From Anomaloglossus baeobatrachus (taxonomy: Eukaryota > Chordata > Amphibia > Anura > Aromobatidae), in contig NC_134358.1 of the NCBI RefSeq assembly GCF_048569485.1, positions 223,390,986 through 223,454,985 of the forward strand: a stretch of DNA of 64,000 bases, given 5' to 3'. The position numbers and the translations under genes are program-made. Numbering within the stretch: the first letter of the stretch is position 1; each line of letters opens with the position of its first letter. The notes beneath the pieces were generated by a model that ran no database searches, was not told the origin of the DNA, and saw only the letters and a program-made list of their open reading frames with translations. Of the stretch, positions 23,053 to 34,732 are shown one piece after another.

Positions 23053-23340
23053 TAGAGATGAGCGAAGCGGTCACAGTTCGGCTCGAGCTTGGTTCGCCGA
23101 ACGGAGGTCTCGTTCAAGTTCGGTTCAGCGAACCGATTCGGCGAACCACTCGAACCCTATAGGAAACAATGGGAGGCAATCACAAACACATAAAAACACC
23201 TAGAAAACACCCTCAAAGGTGTCCAAAAGGTGACAAACAACTCACAACACAACACAAACTCATGGGAAAGTAACAAGGACATATACTCATGCGAAAACAA
23301 AAGAGCTGGACAAGGAAAAAGAGGAGGAGACACAGATATA
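23053..23340 (-). mobile_element. hAT-B, 3' terminal region (reverse orientation)
   Basis: Starts TAGAGATGAGCGA and continues with tcgaac-rich subterminal repeats and the aaaacacctagaaaacac words seen in reverse at the hAT-A right end. It is therefore a 3' end lying on the minus strand, although the coding pieces next to it lie on the plus strand. Confidence 0.7.
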
Positions 23341-24010
23341 TGAGTATATGCAAGGAAACGTCGATGCCATTATTGTGCAACTTGAGCCCTGCTCATTTTA
23401 GGCTTCCAATCTGGATAAATTGCCTGAGCTTGCCACGTACGCCTTGGGGATATTGTCGTGCTCTGCAGCCGGCGTTCTCTCGGAACGTGTCTTCAGTGCT
23501 GCTGGGGGTGTGCTGACAGATAAGAGCACGCATCTGTCCAGTGACAATGTGGACATACTAACGTTCACCAAGATGAACAAATCATGGCTCACAGAGGACT
23601 TTTCTTCCCCTGGGTCATCCAAGGGAGGTGAAAGGCATGCGTATTTTTGAGAGTGCTTCATGCAAAGCATCTTTTTCATTTTGAAATGGGGGGTCACCTG
23701 ATGCCAGTCAAGTGGTGGGTGTGTGGCCCAATTAGTGGAAACGAGGGAGACTGTGGTTGGAGTCCCCTCGCTGTGTTTCTAAAAGAACCAAGATGAACAT
23801 GTCATGGCTCACAGAGGACTTTTCTTCCCCTGGGTCATTCAGGGGAGGCGAAAGGCACGCGTATTTTTGGGAGTGCTGCATGCAAAGCATCTTTTTCATT
23901 TTGAAAATGGGGGTCAACTGATGCCACTCAAGTGGGGTGTGTGTGGCCCAATTAGTGGCAACGAGGGAGACTGTGGTTGGAGTCCCCTCGCTGTGTTTTA
24001 CATGAGTTTC
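23341..24010 (+). pseudogene. hAT-B dimerisation domain and two tandem 3' units
   Basis: Plus-strand reading with SERVFSAAGGVLTDK (about 23475) and LSSDNVDILTFTKMNKSW (about 23535), the C-terminal hATC dimerisation domain. Two copies of the 3' unit follow (from about 23574 and 23793, ~220 bp). Orientation is opposite to the terminus at 23053. Not functional. Confidence 0.7.
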
Positions 24011-24837
24011 GAAGGGCATCACATGCCTAAGAGGTTTAGTTTCAGCATCTCAAACTTGTTGGCTACAGAAAGGCTGCCTGTACACCCTTTTGAAATCGAG
24101 GATTTTCGAGACCTTATGCCGATTGCAGTGCCCCAAGAGCCGATGGCCATTCGCCACTCCTTCTCCAAGAAAGGGGTGCCCGCGCTACCACAGCAGGTCG
24201 CACACAACATCACCGATTCCTTGAGAAACTCTGTGTGTGACAGGGTGCATTTCACCACAGATACTTGGACCAGTAAGCATGGACAGGGGAGTTTCATGTT
24301 GCTGACTGGGGACTGGGTTACTATGGTGAGAGATGGAGAAGGGTCTGCTGTACAAGTCTTTCCGTCCCAACGAGTTGTGTGTCAATCCTTCCTCTGTATG
24401 TATAAGTTCCTCCACTGCTTCTGCCTCCTCAACCTCGTGTTGGTCCTGCACCTCGGCCCAAACCCTGTGTGGTCAGGCCACCCTTCCTTGTAACTGCACC
24501 CAAGGAATCCCACACACCTCCTTACTGTGCTGGCAGCAGAGCTCAACAGCATGATGCGGTTGACTCTTTACTTAGAAATGTCTGGGAAATGGGAGTCACA
24601 CCGCTGAGGTGTTATGGATGGTAAGCTCTGGAGAGTGAGACCGAGTTTCATCAATGGTTGTCTGCACTCAACCAGCAGCCAGGGAATGCCGGGTGCGACA
24701 ATGATGCAAACTAATCTGCGGCCCTTCTTCAGGGCAATGTGACACATGTGCCTTGTATGGCTCACGTGTTAAATCTGATTCTCCAGCAATTTTTAAAACA
24801 CTATCCCGGCCTACATGGCCTTCTGCAGAGGGCACGG
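24011..24837 (+). pseudogene. hAT-B transposase, middle part
   Basis: Reads LLATERLPVHPFEIEDFRDLMPIAVP, broken here into LLATERLPVH and DFRDLMPIAV, then DTWTSKHGQG (about 24262) and HWV-like GDWVTM (about 24310). This is the catalytic core normally located before the dimerisation domain, yet here it lies after it. A GTGAGA donor follows the VTM codons at about 24327, at the place of the predicted hAT intron. Ends at a solo LTR. Confidence 0.65.
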
Positions 24838-25504
24838 TGTAACGCCTGCCTGGATCGACACACTCAGACGGGCTGTAAAGGATAGGCTAGAGGGAAGCCA
24901 CTCACCAAGCTGGACCCCCAGAACCCTGAAACTCTTTAACCCCTATACAGTGATTTTGAATTACACAGGGCCCAAGTTGATCAATACCTGTGGAAGGCTG
25001 CAGTTCCAGAGAATAGTAGTCATGCAGGGTCAAAACATTAATTGAGGAAGAGGAACAGAATGGGATGGCCAGGACTTAATCAGAAAACAAGCAGAGGTGA
25101 AATGCGGATCGGCCAACGAGGTACATAAACAGCAAGCAGGAAAAGTAGTCAGGTAACAAGCACACAAAATCATAAAACTGAACTGGGGGTAACAGTAACG
25201 AGGTTCATAGCTTTGTCTGTCAGTGGTCTGCAGACAGGATGGGCCTAAAAAAGGTTGTGGTGTATTCCCATTGGTTGTAGCTGAATGATGGTACTTCATC
25301 TGTGAGATACCCACCACCTACATTCAGCCTGTGGTTCTGCATCTGTCAAGGTAACGCAGCCCAGTGGGTGAGCCTAACCTGCGTCCACCTGCGCCGCTGG
25401 CATCGACTCCTTTCCCATCATCTGCTTTATGCACGAAAGGAACACGTTGTCACCTGGCGACCGGAGTACAAATTGATTGAGCGGACTCCGGTGGTGACTT
25501 AACA
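24838..25504 (+). mobile_element. Solo LTR-like element (fossil), 667 bp
   Basis: Starts tgtaacgcctgcc and ends gacttaaca. There is no short target duplication. Instead the 150 bp before it (24688-24837) and after it (25505-25656) are diverged copies of the same hAT transposase segment. It is a fossil without internal region. Confidence 0.5.
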
Positions 25505-26604
25505 GCCGTGTGCGGCAATGATGCAAACCTGGCTGCGGGCCTTCGTCAGGGCAATGTGACACACGTGCCTTGTATGGCTCATGTGTTGAATCTGATTCTC
25601 CAGCAATTTTTAAAACACCATCCCAGCCTACATGGCCTTGTGCAGCGGGCACGCTCGCTATGTGCTCACTTCCATCGTTCTTTCATAGCTCCAGAAGTCT
25701 TTTGGTCTGGCGGGTCAACACCTGAAATGCAATGTGCCCACACGCTGGGATTTGAATCTGCACATGTTGCAGCGTCTGTGGCAGCAACGAAGAGCCCTGC
25801 TGAAATACGTTATGATGTATACCCTGGGCTAACTTGATCCAGAGGTGATGCAGATCACGCTGCTGGAGTGGTGTCAGATCAAGGACATATGCACCCTTCT
25901 ACACAGTTTACAAATGTCAACGAAGATGTTTAGCACTAGCGATGCCATTCTCAGCGTGACAATTCTGTTCATCTACAAGATGGAGCACACTGTAAGCATT
26001 ATTCGGAGTCAGGTGTTGGGACAAGAGGAAGGGGAGGAAGTACAGGATGAGTCATATGCGGAAGGGATAACAAGATCTACAAGGTCCAGACGGTCAGCGG
26101 CACCTAGGCGGCATTCATGGGACGGTGGGGGAGAGGGATTAACAAGGGGGCATAGAATCAGCAAAACTGTTGAGGAAGGTACAGGAGCCCATGAAGAAAT
26201 GTAGGACCAACTGGCATGGGCATGGAAGACTCAGCAGATGACTGAGAGCTTGCTCACATTTCGGTTGTGCGAGGTTGGGAGGAGAGGGCAGAGGAAGGAG
26301 GCACGATTTTCACCTCTCCGCCACCAACACAGCAAGGACTTGGTCCTCCTGGATGCACAAGACACATGAGCGCCTTCTTGCTGGACTACCTACAACATGA
26401 CCCTCGGATTGTACGAATTCGAAGTAATGCTCACTTCTGGGTTGCCACACTGTTAGATTCCCGGTACAACACAAAATTTTGCAAAATATTTCCAGCCATA
26501 GAAAGGGACGCACGTATGCAGGAGTATCAGCAGAAGGTGGTACGCAATATTAGATTTGCTTTTCCATTAAACACCTGTGCTGCACAGAGTGAATCTCAAC
26601 GCTT
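25505..26604 (+). pseudogene. hAT-B transposase, second half
   Basis: Plus strand. Contains VCGNDANLAAGL (second catalytic Asp region, with G-N-D-A-N order), VLNLILQQFLKHHP (about 25585), LLEWCQIKDICTLL (about 25860) and HMSAFLLDYLQHDPR (about 26365). Frames change several times. It repeats the 150 bp found before the LTR. Confidence 0.65.
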
Positions 26605-26705
26605 TGTCATGGATAGGAGGAAATGGTCTTTTACTTGTCCACATCTGAGGGACCAAGGGCTGGTTGCTGTGCTGAGACGGCGTTGAGTACGGTGTCCCCG
26701 CAGAG
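26605..26705 (-). pseudogene. hAT-B inverted transposase snippet
   Basis: About 100 bp matching, in the same plus-strand sense, the stretch 35262-35365 of minus-strand hAT-C (gaggaaatggtcttttac, ctgagggac). It is therefore inverted relative to its plus-strand neighbours. Confidence 0.6.
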
Positions 26706-26744
26706 TTGCTCATTTACATATACATATCATATCATATACAAAAT

Positions 26745-26870
26745 GAATTGAAAAAGGACAGATGCTGGTGGAAAGGGGAACAGGTGTGTTGGAAAGGGGA
26801 AAAAAGTTTGTGTCCATGGATTTGGTGGTTAAGCAACAGTAACATTTGCTGAAGAAACAACATCTGTTAT
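26745..26870 (+). pseudogene. hAT-B transposase N-terminus snippet
   Basis: Matches the start of the hAT-A transposase: aaaggacagatgctggtggaa then a Lys/Gly-rich reading. It lies downstream of the C-terminal pieces, so the element is permuted. Confidence 0.6.
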
Positions 26871-28489
26871 GGTGGGAATGGCAGATTTGGATAAGGTGGT
26901 ACATACTATGTTACTGCTATATAAAAAAATTAAGAAGAAAGGAAAGAGAAAGGTATATATCCCCATCGTCAGTCGGTGTCCACGGTGCTCCCAGATGGAA
27001 AAGGAGAGGCTGGCAAATGGAAGGTTAGGTGGAGGATACAGAGCTGAGTGGCTATGAAACTAATAGTAGCCTGAACCGAGTTAGACGCCACTCGGATCTG
27101 GAGACTGGAAGACCTGTTAGCGTCACAGGGTCCACACACCCACCCAGCACAGGAAATCCCTGTTAACAACACAGGGGACATTGGGTACGCTGTCCGTGTG
27201 CGTAGGGGCCACACCTGTGGACAGCGGGCGCATCAGCAGCAGCAGGCCTGTTAATTCCACTGGGCTGCACTAGCAGGACTGGTAGGACAGGAGCTGGTCT
27301 TAACCGTTCTGCAATACCAACTGTGGTGGCGGCCTGCATCGACGCCCTATCCCTGCCTACCTCTGGCCTAAAGACGCAATGGGTTCAACACATGGAGGTG
27401 TGCTCTTTCGGAGCATAAAAGAAGACTGCGTACCTCCTTGTTGGCTCCAGCCCCTTTTATAACCTGGGTCCGCCACAAACCAGGGTGGACCATGAGGCAC
27501 CACCTTGAGTCAAAAGCAGAGTGACACATCATGAGTGGCATAACTAGCGTCCAATTCGGAACCGCCATTTCAATGATGACCTCATGGCTGCCACGACCCA
27601 AACACCTCACCAGTCATCGTCTGACCAACAATAATGAGGTGACAAGTCATAGGGGCGGGCCTCTTCAAGCTAGTTGGGAGTGGCTTGGCCACATCGTCAG
27701 GACACCTGATGCCCTGTGGTCTATATGGGCCCCCCACATCAAGGGCAGGGCCAAAGAGTTCATTACCGAACCTAGCCTCTGATGCAGTAAGTGCCTGAGC
27801 ATGCTTAGTAGCATGAAATACAGTCTCCGAAAAAAAGACTATCCGCTTCAGCATGCTGTCTAGGCACAACACAGGACTTAGACCCGGCACGGAGTGCAAG
27901 TACCTGTGCAAAGAAGCTTTTCGCACTAAGTGTGAAGCCCCACAGGTGTTGTGTTGGTGCATTACCTTCAGGGACTCCACGTGGAGGAACAGTCTGGTCA
28001 CAGGTAGGTTGCTTCTTTATATGTAGTTTCGTGACGCCACTCTCGGTATTGCGGTCAGTGGGGACCGCCACTGCAGTGTAAGGGGACACCTGGGGCTGAT
28101 GTTGGTTGCAGTTAGTTGAAGTGGCCTCCCGAGAGTGAGGCAAGCCCCAGGGCCCTGTGTAAGTGTGTGGAACCGCAGGTTGCAGAATGACTCAGGCACA
28201 GTCCAAACAAGCATGCGCTGTAGCCCAAAATGAAGACAGCCTCAGGAATGACACAGTCAGGCTGAGCATACTCAGTAGGCGAAACACTGGAGTTAGGCTG
28301 CGGCTGGGGTAAATCGGCACACGCATGCGCACTAGCCACCTCTCCACACTTAGATGTGGAGGAGAAAGCAGCCAGCTGGACAACCCGAGGCACAGCCCTA
28401 AATGGCAGCTGACGCCTGGGCGCAACTGGAACCGCAGCAGGTTGCTTGCGTTTACGGCGGCACCAATTCGTAACAACAAATAACAGCTA
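26871..28489. mobile_element. Probable LTR-derived insertions (fossil), unresolved
   Basis: About 1.5 kb between two parts of the hAT-B N-terminal coding region. The words gtgaagccccacaggtgttg (27931) and gtgacgccactctcggtatt (28033) are in the style of amphibian LTR retrotransposon ends. At 27760-27800 it has 'tgcagtaagtgcctgagcatgc'. More than one LTR piece may be present. I could not define ends or target duplications. No capsid or polymerase reading is visible. Confidence 0.35.
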
Positions 28490-29765
28490 AAATAACAGGT
28501 GTTCTTCTTCCTGTAGATAATCTGATATGATCCTTTTTTCACAGACACGACCATCGTTAACAAAAGTAGATGAGGCACCAAAACAGCAGCTGCTTCAATG
28601 GATGTCAAGTGCTCCATAAAGTGGCCTCTCCTCCACCTCAAGTTCAATATCACAAATACTCCATTCCACTGTGGTGTTAACCCAATTGCACTTGCTTCAT
28701 AACTGCTTTCAAGTTTCCACCAGCCCTGCTGAGTATGGGGTAACAGAGATTGTTGAGTCTGCAGAGCCGTTCAGTCACACTATAGCCTGGGAATCAGAGG
28801 TCTGCTCCAAAGCTGCAGTGAGTACAGACAAACAAGTTATTATTATTAGTATTATTATTATTATTTATTTATAGAGCACCATTGATTCCATGGTGCTGTA
28901 CATGAGAAGGGGGTTACATACACAATACATATACAAGTAACAATAAAAAGACCGGTACAGAGGGAAGAGGGCCCAGCCCTTGCGGGATTACATTGTAAAG
29001 TATTTTGGGGATGAGACAGTAGGTGGGGTGTAGGTTGGGCGGAAGCTCCGCACGGTGGTAGGGTTATTGAAGGTTATAGTCATTTCTGAACAGATGAGTT
29101 TTCAGGTTCCGTTTTAAGCTTGCGGGTGTAGCAGATAATCTGACGTGTTGAGGCAGCGAATTCCAGGAGACAGGGGAAATGATCTGCACAGATGGCCAGA
29201 AGATTTGTGAGTCGGATCCAGGCCCCGATGAAGAAGGTGCTGAGTATAATGTACTCTTTCATTTCCAAACCGTACATCATCCTGGTGAAGACAATGGGTA
29301 ACATGATGAGGAGACTCAGATACCTGATTGTAACGTCAACTTTGCTGTTCGGTCAGGGCAGGAAGAGGTTGTCACGGAGGACTCAGGACGAGGGGAATGA
29401 AAACACACAGTGTAATGATGAGGTTGGAGACACCACTTACTGTCAAACCAAAGTCAGCCAGTCGATGACGTCAGCAGAGGAGGTATAGGAGGATGCTACT
29501 GACAATGAGTTTATGTTCTGTCTTCCTGGACAGAGACAAAGTACTGGAAGCATGTCAACAACTGAATCCTCGGCCACCACTCTGCCTATGAGCATAAGTC
29601 ATGTTGGCTATGCAGGTCGCATGGGCTGTAAGCCTTGCCTAGCCTGGGAATTTTTTGGACATAGCAAAGGATCACCCAAGTCATGTAATCTGTAACAATC
29701 TCTAAGTAGAAGGCAAAAAATCTCAACTTTGAGTACTTCCACCATGAAGTGTAACATGGATATGA
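28490..29765 (+). pseudogene. hAT-B transposase, N-terminal half
   Basis: Plus-strand counterpart of hAT-A 10837-11755, with many small changes. It includes the SAEPFSHTIAWESEVCSKAAV reading (here split as EPFSHTIAWE and SEVCSKAAV, about 28765), the acidic Ser-rich part, LPGQRQSTGSMSTTESSA (about 29520) and SKPCLAWEFF at the start of the BED finger (about 29625). An L2 tail is inserted at 28838-29170. The copy breaks off at about 29765 and resumes at 46655. Confidence 0.7.
28838..29170 (-). mobile_element. L2 LINE 3' tail inserted in hAT-B
   Basis: The left side is (tta)n, followed in reverse by agcaccattgattccatgg and the L2 3' end. The 5'-truncated fragment ends near ccaggagacagggg. The hAT reading continues on both sides. 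Confidence 0.7.
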
Positions 29766-30201
29766 ATTGATAGCGTGAGGATGTATTGCTCATCTTTAGC
29801 CACTGTCAATGCAACATGCTTATTTGCCATTCATTGCATGCATTGTTGCAGACTACACACAAGGGGCTGCTATTTTTCTGGAGCTGCCTTTGTCTGTTTG
29901 GTCACTATAGCAATAGCAAAACGATCTTCGGGTGTGGACTTGGAGATGCTATCTATGAACAGAATGAAAAGCTAAAGGTGTGTGTTACAGCAAGGAGCAA
30001 CCGCGGAAACACTTCGTTCAATTGTGAGGGGAGTCGTTTTGAAGTTTGGTGAGGAGTACCGTAACGCCAGTGAACAGCATCCTGTGCCACAGACCAACAT
30101 TCTTCCGGTGCTGTCTATACTGATTACCATGAGAGGAGCGTAAAGTCGGTATTTATGGCAACGGGACATCACAGTACCCGGGTACGGTAGGCTGTGCCCA
30201 G
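29766..30201. other. Unidentified insert in hAT-B (left half)
   Basis: Not hAT sequence and not recognised. It interrupts hAT-B just after the BED finger. It was split by hAT-C, whose target duplication gtgcccag occupies 30194-30201. The other half is 46083-46654. Confidence 0.5.
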
Positions 30202-30494
30202 TAGAGATGAGTGAACCGGCCGTGGTTCGGCTCGAGTTCGGTTAGTCGAACGGAGGTCTCATTCGAGTTCGGTTCGGCGAACGTTCGATGAACCGAACTC
30301 GAACCGCATAGGAAACAATTGCAGGCAATCACAAACACATAAAAACACCTAGAAAACACATTCAAAGGTGTCCAAAAGGTGACAAACAACTCACAACACA
30401 ACACAAACACATGGGAAAGTGACAAGGACATATACTCATGCGAAAACAAAAGAGCTGGACAAGGAAAAAGAGGAGGAGACACAGATATAGGCAT

Positions 30495-33076
30495 GGCACG
30501 CCCTTCTAAAATCATGTAAAACACCGCAAGGTGACTCCAAGCGGAGTCTCCCTTTTTTCCAAAAATTGGGCCACACACACACCCACGCCTTCAGTGGCAG
30601 CACTTGTGCTCCAGTTGTACACTTCACAGCTAGATTTGCATCAAGCACATTCAAAAATACGCCATCCTTAACCGTCCCCAGGATGACACCGGGGTAGGTA
30701 GCAAAGTCTTTGCTGAAACATGACTTGTTCATCTTGGCTCCTTTTTAAAAACACAGCAAGCAAGGGTTACTCCAAGTGGAGTCTCCCTTTTTTCCAAAAA
30801 TTGGGCCACACAGACACCCACCCCTTCAGTGGCAGCACGTGTGGCCCAGTTGTACACTTCACAGCTAGATTTGCATCAAGCACATTCAAAAATACGCCAT
30901 CCTTAACCGTCCCCAGGATGACACCGGGGTAGGTAGCAAAGTCTTTGCTGAAACATGACTTGTTCATCTTGGCTCCTTTTTAAAAACACAGCAAGCAAGG
31001 GTTACTCCAAGCGGAGTCTCCCTTTTTTCCAAAAATTGGGCCACACGGACACCCAACCCTTCAGTGGCAGCACTTGTGCCCCAGTTGTACACTTCACAGG
31101 TAGATTTGCATCAAGCACATTAAAAAATACGCCATCCTTAACTGTCCCCAGGATGGCAGCGGGGTAGGAAGCAAAGACCTTATAGATCCATGATTTGTTC
31201 ATTTTGGATCATTTTTAAAAACACAGTAAGCAAGGGTTATTCCAAGCATAGTCTCCCTTTTTTCCAAAAATTGGGCCACATAGACACCCACCCCTTCAGT
31301 GGCAGCACTTGTGCCCCAGTTGTACACTTCACAAGTAGATTTGCATCAAGCACATTCAAAAATACGCCATACTTAACCGTCCCCAGGATGACACCGGGGT
31401 AGGTAGCAAAGTCTTTGCTGAAACATGACTTGTTCATCTTGGCTCCTTTTTAAAAACACAGCAAGAAAGGGTTACTCCAAGCGAAGTCTCCCTTTTTTCC
31501 AAAAATTGGGCTACACAGGCACCCACCCCTTCAGTGGCAGCACTTGTGCCCCAGTTGTACACTTCACAGCTAGATTTGCATCAATCACATTCAAAAATAC
31601 GCCATCCTTAACTGTCCCCAGGATGGCAGCGGGGTAGGAAGCAAAGACCTTATAGATCCATGATTTGTTCATTTTGGATCATTTTTAAAAACACAGCAAG
31701 CAAGGGTTACTCCAAGCAGAGTCTCCCTTTTTTCCAAAAATTGGGCCACACAGACACCCACCCCTTCAGTAGCAGCACTTGTCTTGTGCCCCAGTTGTAC
31801 ACTTCACAGCTAGATTTGCATCAAGCACATTCAAAAATACGCCATACTTAACCGTCCCCAGGATGACACCGGGGTAGGTAGCAAAGTCTTTCCTGATCCC
31901 AGCTCTGTTCATTTTGGATCATTTTTAAAAACAATGTAAGCAAGGGTTACTCCAAGCGAAGTCTCCCTTTTTTCCAAAAATTGGGCCACACACTCACCCC
32001 TTCAGTAGCAGCACTTGTCTTGTGCCCTAGTTGTACACTTCACAGCTAGATTTGCATCAAGCACATTCAAAAATACGCCATCCTTAACCGTCCCCAGGAT
32101 GACACCGGGGTATGTAGCAAAGTCTTTGCTGAAACATGAATTGTTCATCTTGGCTCCTTTTTAAAAACACAGCAAGCAAGGGTTACTCCAAGCGGAGTCT
32201 CCCTTTTTTCCAAAAATTGGGCCACACAGACACCCACCCCTTCAGTGGCAGTACTTGTGCCCCAGTTGTACACTTCACAGGTAGATTTGCATCAAGCACA
32301 TTCAAAAATACGCCACCCTTAACTGTCCCCAGGATGGCAGCGGGGTAGGAAGCAAAGACCTTATAGATCCATGATTTGTTCATTTTGGATCATTTTTAAA
32401 AACACAGCAAGCAAGGGTTACTCCAAGCAGAGTCTCCCTTTTTTCCAAAAATTGGGCCACACAGACACCCACCCCTTCAGTGGCAGCACTTGTGCCCCAG
32501 TTGTACACTTCACAGCTAGATTTGCATCAAGCACATTCAAAAATACGCCATACTTAACCGTCCCCAGGATGACACCGGGGTAGGTAGCAAAGTCTTTCCT
32601 GATCCCAGCTCTGTTCATCTTGGATCATTTTTAAAAACAATGTAAGCAAGGGTTACTCCAAGCGGAGTCTCCCTTTTTTCCAACAATTGGGCCACACACT
32701 CACCCCTTCAGTGGCAGCACTTGTGCCCCAGTTGTACACTTCACAGCTAGATTTGCATCAAGCACATTCAAAAATACGCCATACTTAACCGTCCCCAGGA
32801 TGACACCGGGGTAGGTAGCAAAGTCTTTGCTGAACCATGGCTTGTTCATCTTGGCTGCTTTTAAAAAACACAGCAAGCAAGGGTTACTCCAAGCGGAGTC
32901 TCCCTTTTTTTCCAAAAATTGGGCCACACAGACACCCCATCAGTGGCAGCACTTGTGCCCTAGTTGCAAACAGGATGTTTTGATTTGCATCAAGCACATT
33001 CCAAATCCACAAGCATTTACTCTCCCCAGGATGACACGGGGGTAGTAAATTCCTTGTGGATCCATGACTTGTTCAT
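30495..33076 (-). repeat. 11-copy tandem array of the ~235-bp hAT 3' unit
   Basis: Each unit starts at an ATG that reads MNKS (at 33076, 32849, 32618, 32383, about 32148, 31910 and 31672, then 31437, 31202, 30967, 30732). Spacing is 227-240 bp, most often 235. The unit at 33076 is the true end of the transposase coding region (stop at 33017-33019) plus trailer; the rest are copies. Because 235 is not a multiple of three, each copy holds its own short reading ending in a stop. Junction variants follow a higher-order A-B-C pattern. Confidence 0.9.
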
Positions 33077-34732
33077 TTTGATGAACGTTAGTCTGTCCAC
33101 ATTGTCACTGGACAGACGCGTGCGCTTATCTGTCAGCACACACCCAGCAGCACTGAAGACACGTTCAGAGACAACGCTGTCAGCTGGACACGACAAAATC
33201 TCTAAAGCGTAAGTTGAGAGCTCTGGTCATTTTTCAAGATTTGAAGCCCAAAATGAGCAAGGCTCCATTTGCAAAGTCATGGAATCATTGTTCATTTGGA
33301 GATACTCCTGTATCATCCTCTCCAGCCGTTGACTATGTGTCAGACTTGTTGTCTCTGGTGGCCTTGCAAAGGAGGGTCTAAAAAAATTATGAAAAGATTC
33401 AATAAAATTGCTGTTACCAGCACCAGATACGGTGCTACTGGTACGGGTAGACTGTTGAAGATGACGAGACCGTCCCATGTTTGTCAAGTTACAACTGGGA
33501 GATTCACTCCCTGCACCTGCACGGTTGTTTGGTGGAAAAGCCGAGCTAAGATCGAGTAACAGCTTCTGCTGATACTCCTGCATACGTGCGTCCCTTTCTA
33601 TGGCTGGAATTATGTCACAAAATTTGGACTTGTACCGGAGATCTAATAGTGTGGCAAGCCAGTAGTCATCATCACTTGTAATTTTGACAATATGAGGGTC
33701 ATGTTGGAGGTAGTGCAGCAAGAAGGCGCTCATGTGTCTTGCGCAGCCATGCGGACCAAGTCCACGCTGTGTTTGTGGCATTGAGGCGCTAACCGTTCTT
33801 TCTTCCTCTGACATCTCCCCCCAACCTCTTTCAACTGAAATTTGACCAAGGTCTCCCTCATCCGCTGAGTCTTCCATGTCCATGGATAGTTCGTCCTCGA
33901 TTTCTTCATGTTCTCCTGCACCTTCCTCAACATTTGGCCTGCTACCATGCGCCCTTGTTAATCCCTGTCCCCCATGGTTATATGCCTGCCGCGTTGGTGA
34001 TGATGAACGTCTGGACCTTGGTGATGTTGTTGTGTCTTGCGCATATGAATCCTCCTGTAGTTCTTCCCCTTCCTGTTGTCCCACCCCCTGACTCCGAATA
34101 GTGTTTAGCGTTTGCTCCAGCATGTAAATGACTGGAATTGTCATGCTGATAATGGCATTGTCAGCGCTAAACATATTCGTCGCCATGTCAAAACTGTGCA
34201 GAAGGGTGCATAGGTCCTTGATCTGAGACCACTCCATCAGGGTGATCTGCCCCACCTCTGCATCTCGTTGGCCCAGGCTATACATCATGACGTATTGCAC
34301 CAGGGCTCGGTGGTGCTGCCACAGTCCCTGTAACATGTGGAGAGTTGAATTCCAGCGTGTCGCCACATCGCATTTCAGGCGATGAACCGGCAGGCCGAAA
34401 GATTTCTGGAGCGATGCAAGTCGCTCAGCTGCGGCGGTTGAACGGCGGAAGTGAGCAGACAGTTTTCGTGCCCTGGTCAGAAGGCCATCTAGGCCGGGAT
34501 AGTGTGTTAAAAATTGCTGGACAACAAGGTTCAACACGTGAGCCATACAAGGCACGTGTGTCACCTTGCCCAGGCGAAAGGCCGCACCCAGGTTTGCAGC
34601 ATTGTTGCACACGGCCTTACCAGGCTGCAGGTTGAGTAGAGACAACCATTTATTAAACTCAGTCTCCAGAGCTGCCCACAACTCAGTCGCTGTGTGACTC
34701 CTATTTCCAAGACATGTCAAGCTAAAGACTGC
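33017..34732 (-). pseudogene. hAT-C transposase, exon B (catalytic C-terminal half)
   Basis: Begins AVFSLTCLGNRSHTATELW (shown as AVFSLTCLGN and SHTATELW) at 34732 after a predicted intron. It continues with AVCNNAANLGAA (about 34605), HVLNLVVQQFLTHYP, LMEWSQIKDLCTLL (about 34240), HMSAFLLHYLQHDPH (about 33735) and the hATC dimerisation domain SERVFSAAGCVLTDK (about 33170) to MNKSW. There are 572 codons including the stop at 33017-33019. One in-frame TGA lies at 33227-33229, just before the dimerisation domain. The second catalytic Asp, present as CDN in hAT-A, is Asn here (CNN). The reading is otherwise long and open, so decay is slight. Confidence 0.8.

Noticed and set aside
28192-28653. 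153-codon minus-strand reading with hydrophobic stretches
   Set aside because: It crosses the border between LTR-like DNA and the opposite strand of the hAT-B transposase; no recognised domain.
30495-33076. A family of 66-70 residue genes, one per 235 bp on both strands
   Set aside because: Each is a tandem copy of the transposase tail and trailer; only the first unit is joined to the coding region, and plus-strand frames are complements.
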